DNA of 64,000 nucleotides, from contig CAJJDN010000163.1 in the NCBI GenBank assembly GCA_905182985.1, positions 39,702 through 103,701 of the forward strand, in the 5' to 3' direction. The DNA is from Paramecium sonneborni (lineage: Eukaryota; Ciliophora; Oligohymenophorea; Peniculida; Parameciidae). Below, in pieces: positions 37,957 through 51,495 of this stretch. The notes under the pieces were generated by a model. It did no database searches and was not told the DNA's origin. It saw nothing but the letters and a program-made list of their open reading frames with translations. Both the position numbers and the translations under genes were made by a program. Within the stretch, counting starts at the first letter, position 1. Every line of letters begins with the position of its first letter.

Positions 37957-39200
37957 TCAATTAAAAGAGAATGTGTGAGATTATTATTATTTTTCTGATT
38001 CACCATCTATGTTGAGAAAGTGATCAATGTAAGAGTTTCCCTTCTACAATTTATTAAATCTATTTTTCAACATTATTTCCTTTATTAAACTATATAAATA
38101 TATTACTGCTCTTCCCTAAAAATGTTTATTTATTTAACACCATTTACTACCATATTTTTAATACAACTGCAATAACAATTTATCCTCTACTTCACTCCAA
38201 ATCTATTTAGTACTAATTCCAGGACGTAATTGATTAATATAATGCTCTCTTATTTACTTTCCACTTCTACCCTGCATTCCTCTCTTTAATTATTATTTTA
38301 TACTTGAAGCAATCTGTTACCAACTGTTAAATTTTGGATTCTCTTTTGTATATGATAAAATTATCTAATCTTCTTCCTCTGTCCATTTCTTCTTCTTCTC
38401 CTATCCCCCACACAAACGCTACCAACGTTATTTACATTATGAAACTGTCCTTCCCTCCATATATTTCAATATAATCTCCCATTCTCCTTTGTATATTTGA
38501 AATAACTCTTATAAACGTTTGTTCTCTTCTTCACTCCACTTCTTAATCTTTCTCTTCTATAAACAAACTCTATCAATAATTAAATTTATACAGGTTCTTA
38601 GTTATTACTTTTCTTCTTCTTTATTGACTTCTACAATGTTCCTGAATTACAAGTTCTTGATAAACTGTAAATTATATCATTTATATACACTTACTTTCCA
38701 TCACATTCGAATTCCTCTTCTGAACTATCTGATTCTACTTCTCTCATGCATAATGTTGAAGATATCTTCTACATCTCACTCTAATTCATATCTTCCTCAT
38801 CTACATCTTCATTTTCATCTTCAACTTAATCTATACTATCAAACACTTTACAATAACTCATACTTTCCCTCTTCATTCTCATATCTCATCATATCATTCT
38901 ACCATATTACTTCATACTCATTTTAATCCTCATCATCTTATATTCTATACTCGCTATCCTAGAAATCATCTGATTCATAATAGTTCATTTGAAATTTTAT
39001 TTTAAAGTATTTATGATAATCAGCATTAATTATATTTAAATCATTCTTCAAACTCCATTTTATTAAATTCATTCTTACTTTCTTAACTTATAATCATCAA
39101 CATATACTTCTTCTCTTATATCCTTTTTCATTATTCTCTATCTTCTTCCTAAATTTGGCTAATTATTTAATCTTCTTAACTATTTATCAATCATATTCAT
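37957..39200 (-). CDS. Three-repeat Myb-like DNA-binding protein
   Basis: About 365 residues with five short introns, one ending GAG, one CAG, one AAG; their removal leaves an exact multiple of three. The N-terminal third is acidic (DENEDVDEEDMNQ). Three Myb repeats follow: KWSEEENKRLQELFQIYKGE, KWTEEEDQIILSYTKENPKF and IWSEVEDKLLLQLYQKYGSK, each with the spaced Trp residues. The last ends GRA-EIMLKNRFNKLQ across an AAG-ending intron, exactly the spacing of GRTDNQVKNRFN. This is the architecture of c-Myb or CDC5-like nuclear regulators. The start is uncertain: an upstream frame beginning MEPPKYQSVG near 39361 may belong to it. Confidence 0.85.
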
Positions 39201-40873
39201 TCCTATCTCAGATTTTATAAATTTCAATATTTCTAAAAGAGTTCATAATATATCTTAATCTATTTTTCAAATCCTATTTTAAAAAATTAATTAAAATTTT
39301 TATTCTACCTTAACTAGATTCATGTATTTTATTCCCACACTTTAATATTTAGGAGGTTCCATCTAATTAATATTATTAATAATTATTATTAATCTTTAAA
39401 AAGATAAAGAACAATACAATTTTATCATTTAGAAATTTTCAAATAAATTACTACTCAAAAATCTCTATCAATTTATAATAAGATTTGCTTTTCAAATTCA
39501 TCTATTCCAAATAAAAATCCATCAACCTCTGCATAAAATGTAACAAATTTATCATCCTCAAACTCTTTTAAAATTAATAATATATTTCAAAATCTTATTC
39601 TTACTTTTCATTCAAATCATTTTGTATTTTTCTGTATACTCTTAACTTAAAAATACATGCTTTAATTATATTATACAATTTGACAATTAATTGAACTGAA
39701 CATCATCAGTGATAAATTTTTATTTTCAATTTTAATTTAAATATACACTCTATCAAAAATACTAGTTTAAGTCTTTAAAAATATTACTAAATATAAGGAA
39801 TTGAAATTCTACCAGACTTTTATTAACCAAAAATTTCTGATATATCAAGTTTTTTATAACATTTGATAGTTTCTAAAATAATTGAAAAAGTTTTGCCTAA
39901 AACAATGATTAAAAGTAATGATTTAAAATAATTTAAATGAAATATGGGAGAAAACTATTAAATTGCCATATTATAACTTCGAAACTTATGTATTAAATTT
40001 AACTGAATTATATTATTCTTCCTAATTTTTTACATTTCTCATTTCCTCCACTTAATAAACTGGATCTAAACAATTATAATTCTTGTTTATAGTCCGAAAT
40101 AAATATTAGATTTAATTTCTTAATTAGATAATTTTTATTTTTTGGAGCAAACTCAAATTTATTATCTCTCATCATCACTTTATAATAATGGATGAATTAT
40201 TAGTAATTAATAATAAAAAATATTAATTATTTCTCCTTATTTTACTTATATCATTTTCTTTGAAATAGGTTGATACATTATAAAATATAAAATTATTATT
40301 ATAGATAGAATAATAATAAATTATAACTACCTCTTAAATTTCCATTGAAGGCTTTATTGTACAATCTATAATTTTTTATGGAGTTAAATATTAATAAATT
40401 CTCTAATCTTGATGACTTTATATATTATTCGATGGAGATATTCCTCTGATAGTGATTTTGTTGGGCTGTGTTGATTTAGTAAAAAGATTGAATTTTCTTT
40501 CTTGTTACTAATAGATTAATGATAATTATATTAATTGAGTTATATATTTGTTTGATTGGAATATGAAATAATTAGATATTGAAATTGGGTTTATGATCTA
40601 AGAATATATTTGAAATGATTTAATAAAATAACTAATATAATAAAGTTAAGTAAGTATAAATAGATGATAATATTGAAAAAGGATAAATGACTATAAACAG
40701 CTAAATCAGTACTATTTGAATTAGATGTAATATAGAAAATTCTAATTTACAATAATTGAGAAATATATTGAATGGAGTGTTTTAAGGAAATAAATTAGGA
40801 GTGATATATATATATATATGATGAATATCTAAAAGCATACATTAAATCTAAAATAATTTAATTAATAAAAATA
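39201..40873. other. Long intergenic region with a possible exon
   Basis: About 1.7 kb of AT-rich DNA. On the minus strand at about 39310-39361 a short frame starts MEPPKYQSVGIKYMNLVK and could be the first exon of the Myb gene, but I cannot join it without a frameshift. Otherwise no gene, tandem array or RNA gene is visible; a (TA)n run lies near 40810. Confidence 0.4.
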
Positions 40874-41420
40874 ATGAGTAATTACATACCTGAGACTAGG
40901 ACCTTTGGTAAATTTGATCCTTTATTTACCAATAAGTATGATAAAGTAGGACCAGAATTTGGAGTATTATAATAATGTAGAGTTATTGGCAAATATTTTA
41001 GTGAAAAGTGATTATCTTGCAGCAAATGTTGGAAAGTTTGAGGTACAAGCTGAGATTCCTTAATAAATTGAAGGATTGGTTAGAAGGACAGCTATAACAT
41101 GTAAGAGTATAGATTGATAAGTAAAGAAAGAACTCCAGCAACAATGGCATGGTTTAGAAGAACAACTTCATTTGAAAGAAATGGAATTTTCAATATTCAT
41201 ACTCCAGTTATGAATACTAGAATATTACCTTGGATATTCTTCATTTTCATAGCCTATGGTTGGTAAGGTTTCTAAGTTTCTTCATGGAACAGTGTTTAAA
41301 AGAAAGATTCCAATGAGCCGTAAAAATATTTGAATTATATTATATAGTCGTAATACTCCTTATGATAAATTATCTTTGAGAGAATTACCACCTGCTAAGA
41401 GTTGGGCTAGACCAGGTTGA
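40874..41420 (+). CDS. Hypothetical single-span membrane protein
   Basis: A 157-residue protein reconstructed with three introns of 19, 26 and 28 nt (acceptors GAG, AAG, TAG); the total is then an exact multiple of three. It starts MSNYIPETRTFGKFDPLFTN. A mid-protein segment reads RTPATMAWFRRTTSFERNGI, then HTPVMNTRILPW and a hydrophobic span IFFIFIAYGWQGF. It ends SLRELPPAKSWARPG. A small basic protein with one span near the middle could be an organelle inner-membrane subunit, but that is speculation. The 19-nt first intron is the weakest part. Confidence 0.6.
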
Positions 41421-41586
41421 GTAGGTTAAATGAATAATAATAATTATTATTATTATATGATCAATCAAAACATAATATAAATATAATCAATATTGATATC
41501 ATAAAGAATATGACATTTAAAGGAGAAGTTGTTTTAAAACTATCTTAGAATATTTTGTTAAATTAATTAATATAAACAATTTATAA

Positions 41587-44500
41587 ATGATAATAGTATT
41601 ATTATTATTACTTCCATTATAAATAGAAACATGCAATTATCTCTGTTTAAATTTTGATTAGAATAACTCTGAAAAATGTTTGAGTTGTTCTCCTAAGAAA
41701 ATTGAATGTAAATAATTAATGCATTTGTTAATAGAATTATCAAGAACAATCTAGTAGTTAAAAAGTCATATTTGTTTCAAATGTAATTCTAATTTGTCTT
41801 ACTTGCAGTTTTGATAATCTAAATAAATGTTTAAGTTGTGGAGATCCAAATTTAACTAATAGAATACTATTTAATGATAAATGCTAATGTTTAGAAGGTT
41901 TCTTCGAAATTAAGACTTAATATGGTTAATTAAAATTACTCTTATCTAATGAAGGTCAGTTATATAAAGAAGAAATAATTGATTCTTTAAATGGTGAGTT
42001 TTATCATATTGTTGATGACAATTTATTTTTTTTAGCAATTAAGTAACATTAACCTTAGGGGATTGGTTGGGATATTGGAACTAATTCATAAAGTTATGCT
42101 TAACCTTACTTTAGAGTGATAAATGGAAAAGAGTATAAATTCAATCTATTCTAACATTTTGATAATGGGAATTTATTAATTTAAATTGTAATAACTGATG
42201 GTCCTCTAATATAAAATAGAATGGTCTTAATTTTTTTAGAGAGAAAGTTATCAGAGGAAGACAATTATTATATGCAATGTTTCTGCTTGATTAGTTATAA
42301 ATCAGAATCAATTATAGGAAATGCTGAATTAAGTTAAATGTAGATAACTTAATGGGTTTTATAATTTCATGTACTGATACAAATTGTTAATAATGTCGAT
42401 TTGACTCAGAAGGAAATGAATATTGTGAATAATGTAATCCTTATTTCTCATATAATTGGGAGTTGAAAAATGTGTATGCAATTATGAATTGGATGCATAG
42501 GGATAATGCTATTAAAAATGTAAAAATAAGAACTGATGATGGATATAATTAGAATTTTGATATTTGTATATAATGTAATTCTAAGTGTAAGACTTGTATC
42601 TCATCAGCTGATGTTTGTGTTGATAGTGCATCTACATATTATATGGATAATAATGATTGTGTTTAATGTCAATCACTTTGAAAAGATTTTGTATCTTAAA
42701 ATCTATGTGAATCTTGTATAAGTGGGTATTATTTATCAAATTAGGGATGTTAATTATGCTCATTAGCTATTAGTCATTGTTAGAAGTGCGAAGATACAAG
42801 TATTTGGAAAGAGTGTTAAATGGGCTATTATTTATAATATTATTAATATATTATTAATAGATACATAATCAAATTCTTCTTTATGTCCTTCCAAATGTTT
42901 TGAATGTAGATCTTATGATTATTGCACAAAATGTGAGGATGGTTATTATAGTAATGAAACTGTTATTAATTAAAAGACATCCTGCAATGTTTGTCCTTAG
43001 AAATTGTACTAAATGCAAAAATTCAAGTTAATGTACTAAATGTGTTTTAGGATATTTTGAAGAAAATTTAATTTGCAAAATACGGATTCCAATTGTAAAA
43101 CTTGTTATGGAAAATCAAATATCCCCGTACTAATAAATTCAGGTTTAAGTTTGATTAAATTAAAAATAAAAAAAAAATTAATTATTGATTAAAAGTTTTT
43201 GATTGTCCTTAAAATTATAAATTTTATATATATTTTATAAAATTCATTTAATTTTGAATTACAATTATTATATATTACTAATTATTTTTAAGATATCTTA
43301 AGAAATAAAATATTAAAAATTGAATAAATTACATATTATTTTTAAGAGAAAAAAAAACACTAAAAATAATATTACAATACTTGTTAAACATGTGAATCTC
43401 CTTGTTTAACATGTGAGATTTCAGCAAATAATAGTACAATTTGTATAGATGACACATATTACTTGAGCTTAGATAATAAGTGTATTAAATGCGAAAGCCC
43501 ATGTAAGACATGCACATCAAAAAAACATTGTTTGAGTTGTAATGTTGGATATAGATTTGATGAATAAGATAAAAGATGCATATTTGTAGATCCAACATAA
43601 ATAATAGAAAGTAATTAATTACATTAAAAGAGAGTAAATGTTAAGCATGTGGAGAAGAATGTTCTGAGAATTGTTCAATAATTAATGGAGTTTAGGTTTG
43701 TAATTAATGTTCAATAGGTTATTTTAAATTGAATTCCCCAGTTTATTAGAAATGTTTATTTCCATGTTATAATTGTTATTACTCAACTGTTTTTAAGGAT
43801 TGTTTACCTTATTACTATTTAAATAATAATTAATATTCTCCTTGTAAATAGAATAATTACATTTAATGTAATAGCAATTAATGTTTATCTTGTGATCGAA
43901 ATTATAAATTAGTAAATAACAGTTGTGTATCTTGTTCATTAGGTGGATGTTGTTCTAAGGTGAAGATAATACATTTCTAAGTTCAAACATATGTTAAGTA
44001 TGTCAATAACCATGTAAGACATGTACATCACTAAATTCATGTACTTCTTGTATTGAGGGTTATTGTATGGATTCAAATAATACATGTTAAGTATGTTCAT
44101 CTGATTGTAATACATGTATGAATAATAATACAAAATGTACCTCTTGTAAAGTTGGATATTACTTAAAGGATGATAGATGTTTTGAATGTGATTCTAATTG
44201 TATAGAATGTACTTCATTTAATGATTGCATTAAATGTAAATCACCAGCTATCTCTAATATTAAGCACAATTGTGAATTATAAAAACTTGTGCTAATTCTT
44301 AATGTACTTAATGTTATTCTGAAAATACATGTGAAACTTGTCCAATATCTTAATTTACAAATAATAATAATTGCTTAATTTGTGATGATAATTGTAAATC
44401 ATGTAAATTCGATGCTAAAACATGTACTTCTTGTAGAAATGGATCATATTTAGATATATCTACTAATACTTGTAATGAATGCAATTTATCATGTAAGACT

Positions 44501-46440
44501 TGTGAATAATCAAGTAGTGATTGTCTATAATGTTCAAATAATTATTACTTATCATCTAATAATATTTGTGAGAAGTGTAATATAAATTGTAAATCTTGTT
44601 AATTATCAAAAGATAATTGTACAAGTTGTTAATCTGATTAATATCTATAAAATGCAGAATGTTGATTATGTTCAAAACAAATGGATGGATGTAAAGGTTG
44701 TACTAATTTCAAAAGTTGTTTAAATTGTTTTAAAAGTATATTATTAAGGAATCGAAAATTCTTGTATAAAATGTCCATCTGAATGTTAAGTAAGTAATTC
44801 TTCAACTAATTGTTCTGAATGTTCATTTACATCATATCAATACAATTCGACTACAAGCAACAAATGACCTGCTAAATGTTATTCAAGTTGTTCATATACT
44901 AATTCCAAAGTTAAATGTGATAAATGTGTAGATGCATATTTTTCATATTTAGATGATTGTTATCCATGTAGATTTCCATGTAGAACTTGAAAAGATTATG
45001 AAAATGATTGTACATCTTGTTTAGATGGATATGTAGTTACTACAAATCAACAATGTTAAAAATGTGAATTAGAAAATTGTAAAAAATGTGATTTCTCTGC
45101 AATTTCTACGTGCTTGTTATGTATGCCTGATTATGAATTAAAAGATAATTAATATTAAATTTGTAAGGAAAATTGTAAATATAATTCTGGTTACTATTAT
45201 GATTGGGATTAACTTAAATGTTTACAATGTGATTCACTCAATGCAAAAATAGTGCAATATAATGTACAGCATGTTCTCTTACGAAATATCTTGAGAATCA
45301 AAAATGTTTATCTTGTTCTTATCCTTGTCATTATTGTATTAATTCCATTACATGTACAAGTTGTAAAACAGGATTATTCTTATTTAATAATATATGTCAA
45401 ACATGTTAGACTCCATGTATCTCTTGTAAAGATAATAAATGTACTGCTTGTTAAGATGGATATTTTTTAGATAAATCATCATAATGTTCACAATGTATAA
45501 CTCCGTGCATCTAATGCAAATCTTTAACAGAATGTAAAAATTGTATTCAATCAAAATATATACTTAAAGATAATAAGTGTCAACGATGTAATCAACCCTG
45601 TGATGAATGCAATGAAAATGGTTGTACAAAATGTAATAGAGGATATTATCTTTAATATTATACTTGTATATAATGTTCTGAAAATTGCATAGATTGTAAT
45701 GAACAATTATGTTATAATTGTATCTAACCTAAAGTACCACATCTGAATATTTGTGTCAGTTGTGAAAGTAAATGTTAAAGTTGTACAAGTGATAAATGTT
45801 TAATTTGTAATAATTCTCATCATTTAATCGATGGATAGTGTTTACCTTGTAAATCTAATTGCATATCTTGTTCTGAAATTCTATGTCAATTATGTAATAA
45901 TAAATATTATGCCCAATAAAGTGAATGTCTATCCTATGAATCTAATTGCTAACTTTGTGATGTCTCTAATGTGATATCAATTACTATCCTAACGGTTAAT
46001 AGTGTATCAAATGTTAAGATAATTGTTTATCTTGTACTCTTGTAAAGATGGATATTTTTTAGATGCAACTAAATGTAATAAATGCATTGAACCTTGTCTA
46101 ACATGTTTAACTTAAGATCTTTGTTTATCTTGTAATTAATCCTACTATTTAACTGCTGAAAACAAATGCTAAAAATGTACAGATGGATGTCAATAATCAA
46201 AGATGGATACTATCTAAATAATCATCAATGTTAACAATGTTCTGAAGGTTGTTTAAGATTTGTGTATTCTTAAGACATCAAGTTATCTGTTTGTCTGCAG
46301 TGTGATGAAGCTAATTATAGTTATTAGGATAATGAAAAATGTGTACAATAAACAATTGTTTGATTTGTTCATCTGATACATCTTGTACTATTAGTCCATC
46401 TATTCCTCTTGAAGATTGTTTTTATTAAGAGGAGCAATGA
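41587..46440 (+). pseudogene. Cys-rich furin-like-repeat surface protein, broken
   Basis: Over nearly 5 kb the translation is dominated by CxxC units typical of growth-factor-receptor or furin-like repeats (CKTCTS..CLSC, CQTCESPCLTCE, CIECTSFNDCIKC). It starts with a signal-like MIIVLLLLLPLQIETC and ends DTSCTISPSIPLEDC. Some frame changes are explained by short introns (one of 20 nt near 43612). Others are not: several coincide with A or G runs (near 42352, 42467, 44280), and in-frame TGA codons occur at 42679, 44663, 44865 and 44988, at least three of them where a Cys is expected. A 258-bp AT-rich insertion interrupts it at 43120. I read it as a pseudogene of a large secreted or surface protein, or a gene with poor sequence quality. 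Exact exon structure not resolved. Confidence 0.75.
43120..43377. mobile_element. Candidate retained internal eliminated sequence (IES)
   Basis: A 258-bp, very AT-rich, non-coding block interrupts the Cys-rich repeat gene. It is bounded by TA on both sides: it starts TATCCCCG and is followed by TA at 43378. Its right end read inward, TATTGTAA, matches 7 of 8 positions of the Paramecium IES end consensus TAYAGYNR; the left end matches 6 of 8. Removing it with one TA joins the flanks in frame and gives an uninterrupted CxxC pattern (CKTCYGKSN-TCQTCESPC). This is exactly what precise IES excision would do. Ciliate IESs are Tc1/mariner-related remnants removed during macronuclear development. The excision effect is seen directly; identity as an IES is inference. 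Confidence 0.6.
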
Positions 46441-46488
46441 CTAATGAATAGAAATGAAATATTTTAATTAAATTTATATATTTATAAA

Positions 46489-47004
46489 TCACTTATTTGC
46501 TTTCTTTTTTTCTATCATATAATGTTTGACAAATGCCTTAACCAATTATTCATATTGTTATTTATTCTCTACATATGTTTTTGCCAATCCTCTAATTGTT
46601 GGAGATTTTGGATTAGGTGCATATAAAAACCCTTCCATGCCCTTCAATATTTCTATACAATTTGTAGATTCTGTATAGGCTAATTCATTATTCAAAATAT
46701 CAATGCATGTTGCTCCATTCGAATAAATATTCATATGTTAAAACTATCCTCCATACAACGACCAATAATAAGAAGGAGGCTCTTTTGGATATCCTTTATG
46801 AAAATGCAACATTCCAGGAAATTCACCACCTTCCCATATTGTACCTTCCTTTCCATAAATAGTAATTAACCATTTTCTGTAATTGATGGAATTATTTTCT
46901 TTTGCCACTTCGACAGACATATTCTCTAAAGTTCCTTCATCAATTGCATTTTGAACACCATTAAACTCTTTTTCCAATCTGTTTAAAATAATATCTTGAT
47001 TCAT
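46489..47004 (-). CDS. Divergent ubiquitin/SUMO-conjugating E2-like enzyme
   Basis: An intronless 171-residue UBC-fold protein. The core has ITIYGKEGTIWEGGEFPGML, FHKGYPKEPPSYYW and then QHMNIYSNGATCIDIL. The catalytic Cys (Cys100) is kept, but the HPN motif reads HMN. The C-terminus (GMEGFLYAPNPKSPTIRGLA, then TYVENKQQYEQLVKAF) follows the UBC9-type ending. It could transfer ubiquitin or a ubiquitin-like modifier in the nucleus or cytosol. The loss of the Pro and the lack of the conserved Trp after the Cys make it divergent, and activity is not certain. Confidence 0.85.
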
Positions 47005-47135
47005 TTTTATTTTTATTTATCAGAATTAGGGAACGCAAATTTTGAAATAAATTCTACAAGAAAACAATAAGTATATTTATTATTATTAAATATACGAACA
47101 ATAAAATAATGCAAGTAAATATTCAAAACATTAAA

Positions 47136-47750
47136 TCATTAATTATTTAGACGTTTTCTTTATGTAATTTGTTTCCGATCAGATAATTATTCAAAATATG
47201 GACTATGTTAAATTTAACGATGTTATTTCACTTAAATTGGTACAAGCCGTTTAGTATATTTAAAACGATCATAACATTCTGATAAACCATCATGAGAATG
47301 ATCTCTCTCTATATGATTGGCCCAGCTAAAATCTAAATTAATTTTAGGAATCGTTTAAATTTATGTTTAATTCATAGACATTTAATAATGAAGTTCTGTT
47401 ATTTTGCTCTTCAATTCTTCAATTTATTATTTTAGTTATACTTCTGCTACATGATGAGTTTCATTAACAAATATTTATTTTTGCAATCTTTCTTTTAATA
47501 ATGAAATTTAATTATCTCTCTCTTTTAATTAATCTGTTAAGTAAATATTCTTTCTCTACAATATCACAATATCTTCCTCTAATTAAGAGAACAATTCTCT
47601 ATCAAAATTTATCTGAATTGACTCATCCTATCCTTCATTCATATCTGTAAGACTACTCACCATTACTTGTTTATCTTCTAAATCATCTTATTGTTCAGCA
47701 AATGATTAATACAACATTTATTATTCAATATCTGACTCTTACATATACAT
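47136..47750 (-). CDS. Hypothetical coiled-coil protein
   Basis: An intronless 204-residue protein. It begins MYMQESDIEQQML with acidic residues. A coiled coil follows from about residue 50 to 135 (DRELFSQLEEDIVILQRKN, then LKERDNQISLLKERLQKQ and LKQQIEELKSKITELH). The basic C-terminus is rich in Gln, His and Arg. No signal peptide or known domain. Its neighbour on the other side is the divergently transcribed SAS6-like gene, whose start is only 191 nt away, so the two may share a promoter region. Confidence 0.75.
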
Positions 47751-47941
47751 ATTATTATATATTAAATATAATAAATTATTTCATATTTCTTATTCATCCT
47801 AATCTCTCTAATTATTTAGTATTTCCAAAACTTATATCTAAATCAGCATTTCTCAACACTTTTGTATAATTCAAAAATAGAATCACTTAAACTAAATTAA
47901 TTCTTAATTATTAACTGTTTTAAATAATTTCAAAATATAAA

Positions 47942-48619
47942 ATGAAATCAGGCAGCTCTTGGTTGAATGCTGTGCAAATCAATCCACTTGATTTTGCTGA
48001 AATTGATTACTTAGATCCAGCCTTAAAAGATGGACATAAAGTCTTATATGATCGCATTTTAAACATTAATATTCGATTCTAAGATCGATTCTCAGAAGTC
48101 TAGGAACTTAGTTAACCAGAACCTATTCGTCTGAGAGTCTTACAATTAGTAAGAATATTATTTTATTAAGGGGAACTGATAGTAATCCACAATCAATAAA
48201 GATTGAAATAAGTTCAGAGAAGGATCTGTTCTTTTTGTTTCATCATGAAGCAACAGTAAATGGTTTTACTTAAATAAAAGCATTATAAAATTTGTAAATG
48301 CCATTTAAGGATTATGCTTAAATAGCCATAGCTACTTTAAATAAAGTTGAATAAAATTATAATGGGTATTATGATAGATATAATTATTAGATATGGAGCA
48401 ATATTTTAAGTGATGTTGGATGGTTCAGCAAGATTAGAAATCAATTAGACAACAGAATTTAGAAGTGTACCTATGATTCACTTTGACTTTCATTAAGTTG
48501 AGGAATCTTTTTTAAGATAAACAATTGTGTTTAAATACAATTAATAACGAAAAGAAATAAAGTATTTAACTCAATCTCTAAATGAATGTAGAATGAGAGC
48601 AACAGGAACTTTTAAATGA
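47942..48619 (+). CDS. SAS6L: SAS6-like (SAS6L) head-domain protein
   Basis: A 209-residue protein with introns at 48149-48170 (ends AAG) and a 25-nt one in the second half. It consists of the SAS-6 N-terminal head fold: RLRVLQLGTDSNPQSIKIEI, SSEKDLFFLF, KDYAQIAIATLNKV, MLDGSARLEI and a final helix with RQTIVFKYNQQRKEI. It stops where centriolar SAS-6 would begin its long coiled coil, which is the defining feature of the SAS6-like family of apical or basal-body-associated structures in alveolates. The frame needs three instead of four G at 48170-48173, probably a homopolymer error; with that the length is a multiple of three. The family call is from motifs and length. Confidence 0.75.
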
Positions 48620-48844
48620 TTAGATATTTATATATAAATTGGCTCATCATATAAATACTTTAATTTTCAATTAAAATTTAATTTTATCTTTAAATTAATA
48701 TATAAATAATATTTTAAAAGTACAATAGAGAGTTAATTAGAAGAAGTGATAAGAGGAAATGAAGTTATAAACATATCCAATTTTAAAAATAAAATGATAT
48801 TAATTTTTTATTAAATTAAAATTATAGATTTTCTAAATAATTGT

Positions 48845-49913
48845 TCATTGATCTTCAATTGACCATCTAGCAATTCTATCTAAATTATCATTTAGTAGTT
48901 ATTAGGCTTCTTAGACTCTGTCGAATATGAACTATCTATTCATATTATGTAGTTAATTCACCTCTAATCATTTCTATCTTGTAAGGTCTCTCCAACTTCA
49001 CGAACATCCAACTTCTTTAAATTTAGTTCTTATTCTTTCTATTCGAAATGAGCATCTAATTCTTGATATTATCTTGTTGTCTCAGCCAATGAACTTAAAA
49101 TATATTAAACTTTAATTACCTTCTAATTTCAGCACTTAACTTATTATATAATCTAATATTCTCTTATTCTTTTTCTTCATCAATAGCCAAACTGTTTAGA
49201 ACTGCATCCCTCAATCTATTTAACAATTCTTAAATATGTTCTACTTATTCTAATTGTAAATGAGCTGTAATCTATGTCTAAACTATTAACCATTACTTAA
49301 GCTAACACCTCAATATGCTTTCCTCTTCCAAGTTATTTAATCTCCTCTAATAAATTGTCTTTCTCTATCAAACTATGTCCACCACCTTCAATTAATTAAC
49401 TCACTCTAACCAATAATTATCCTATCACATCCAAAATAGCATTCTAATCACCTACTCTCTTTTAATATGCTGTTTAATCATTTCCAAATAAACCATCAAT
49501 TATTGTCTACTACTTATTAAGTACTTATATTCGACTTGCTGCTTATTCCACTTATACACTTAACTCTTCCACTTCATTCACTAAACCTTACATTCCTGCT
49601 TCCATTTATTACTATTTCTCATTAAAATATTTCTCATCTTCTGATTGATCATCTGACAAATGCTTTATCAACTCTTCAACATGATCATTTAAATTCTATA
49701 AAGTTTCACCTTTCTAAACCATCATCAATAACTCTCCATATAATCTCCCTCCGAATTCACTTTATTTTGACTAATTCCTATTAATCCTACACTCATTACA
49801 TATGTCTTAAACACTTCACTGAATACACCATGATCAGCTGTCTGTAACATCACATTGTTGCTGCTTGCTGTGACTAACATTATACATAACAATCCAAAGC
49901 CAATTCTTTTCAT
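48845..49913 (-). CDS. Trichocyst matrix protein-like secreted coiled-coil protein
   Basis: A 322-residue protein with four introns of 23-26 nt; removal leaves 323 codons. A signal peptide (MKRIGFGLLCIMLVTASS) precedes heptad-rich helices (HVEELIKHLS, QGLVNEVEELSVQVEQAASR) and the segment ELLNRLRDAVLNSLAIDEEK. It ends NLDRIARWSIEDQ. The combination of signal peptide, length, coiled coils and an acidic-helical core is that of the trichocyst matrix proteins that crystallise in Paramecium secretory granules. These are made as precursors and cut; the GGGHS stretch could be a linker. No membrane span. Alternative: another secreted granule protein. Confidence 0.7.
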
Positions 49914-49941
49914 ACCCGTTTTTTATATAATTAATAAAAAA

Positions 49942-51495
<1,554 letters not shown>

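Noticed and set aside
38519..38926. A 135-residue plus-strand standard-code frame
   Set aside because: It lies antisense to the Myb gene and reflects its codon composition; the minus strand has the motifs.
42679..44990. TGA as a sense codon for Cys, or selenocysteine
   Set aside because: All intact genes here end cleanly at TGA, the affected gene has other frameshifts, and no selenocysteine insertion element is evident; pseudogene decay is simpler.
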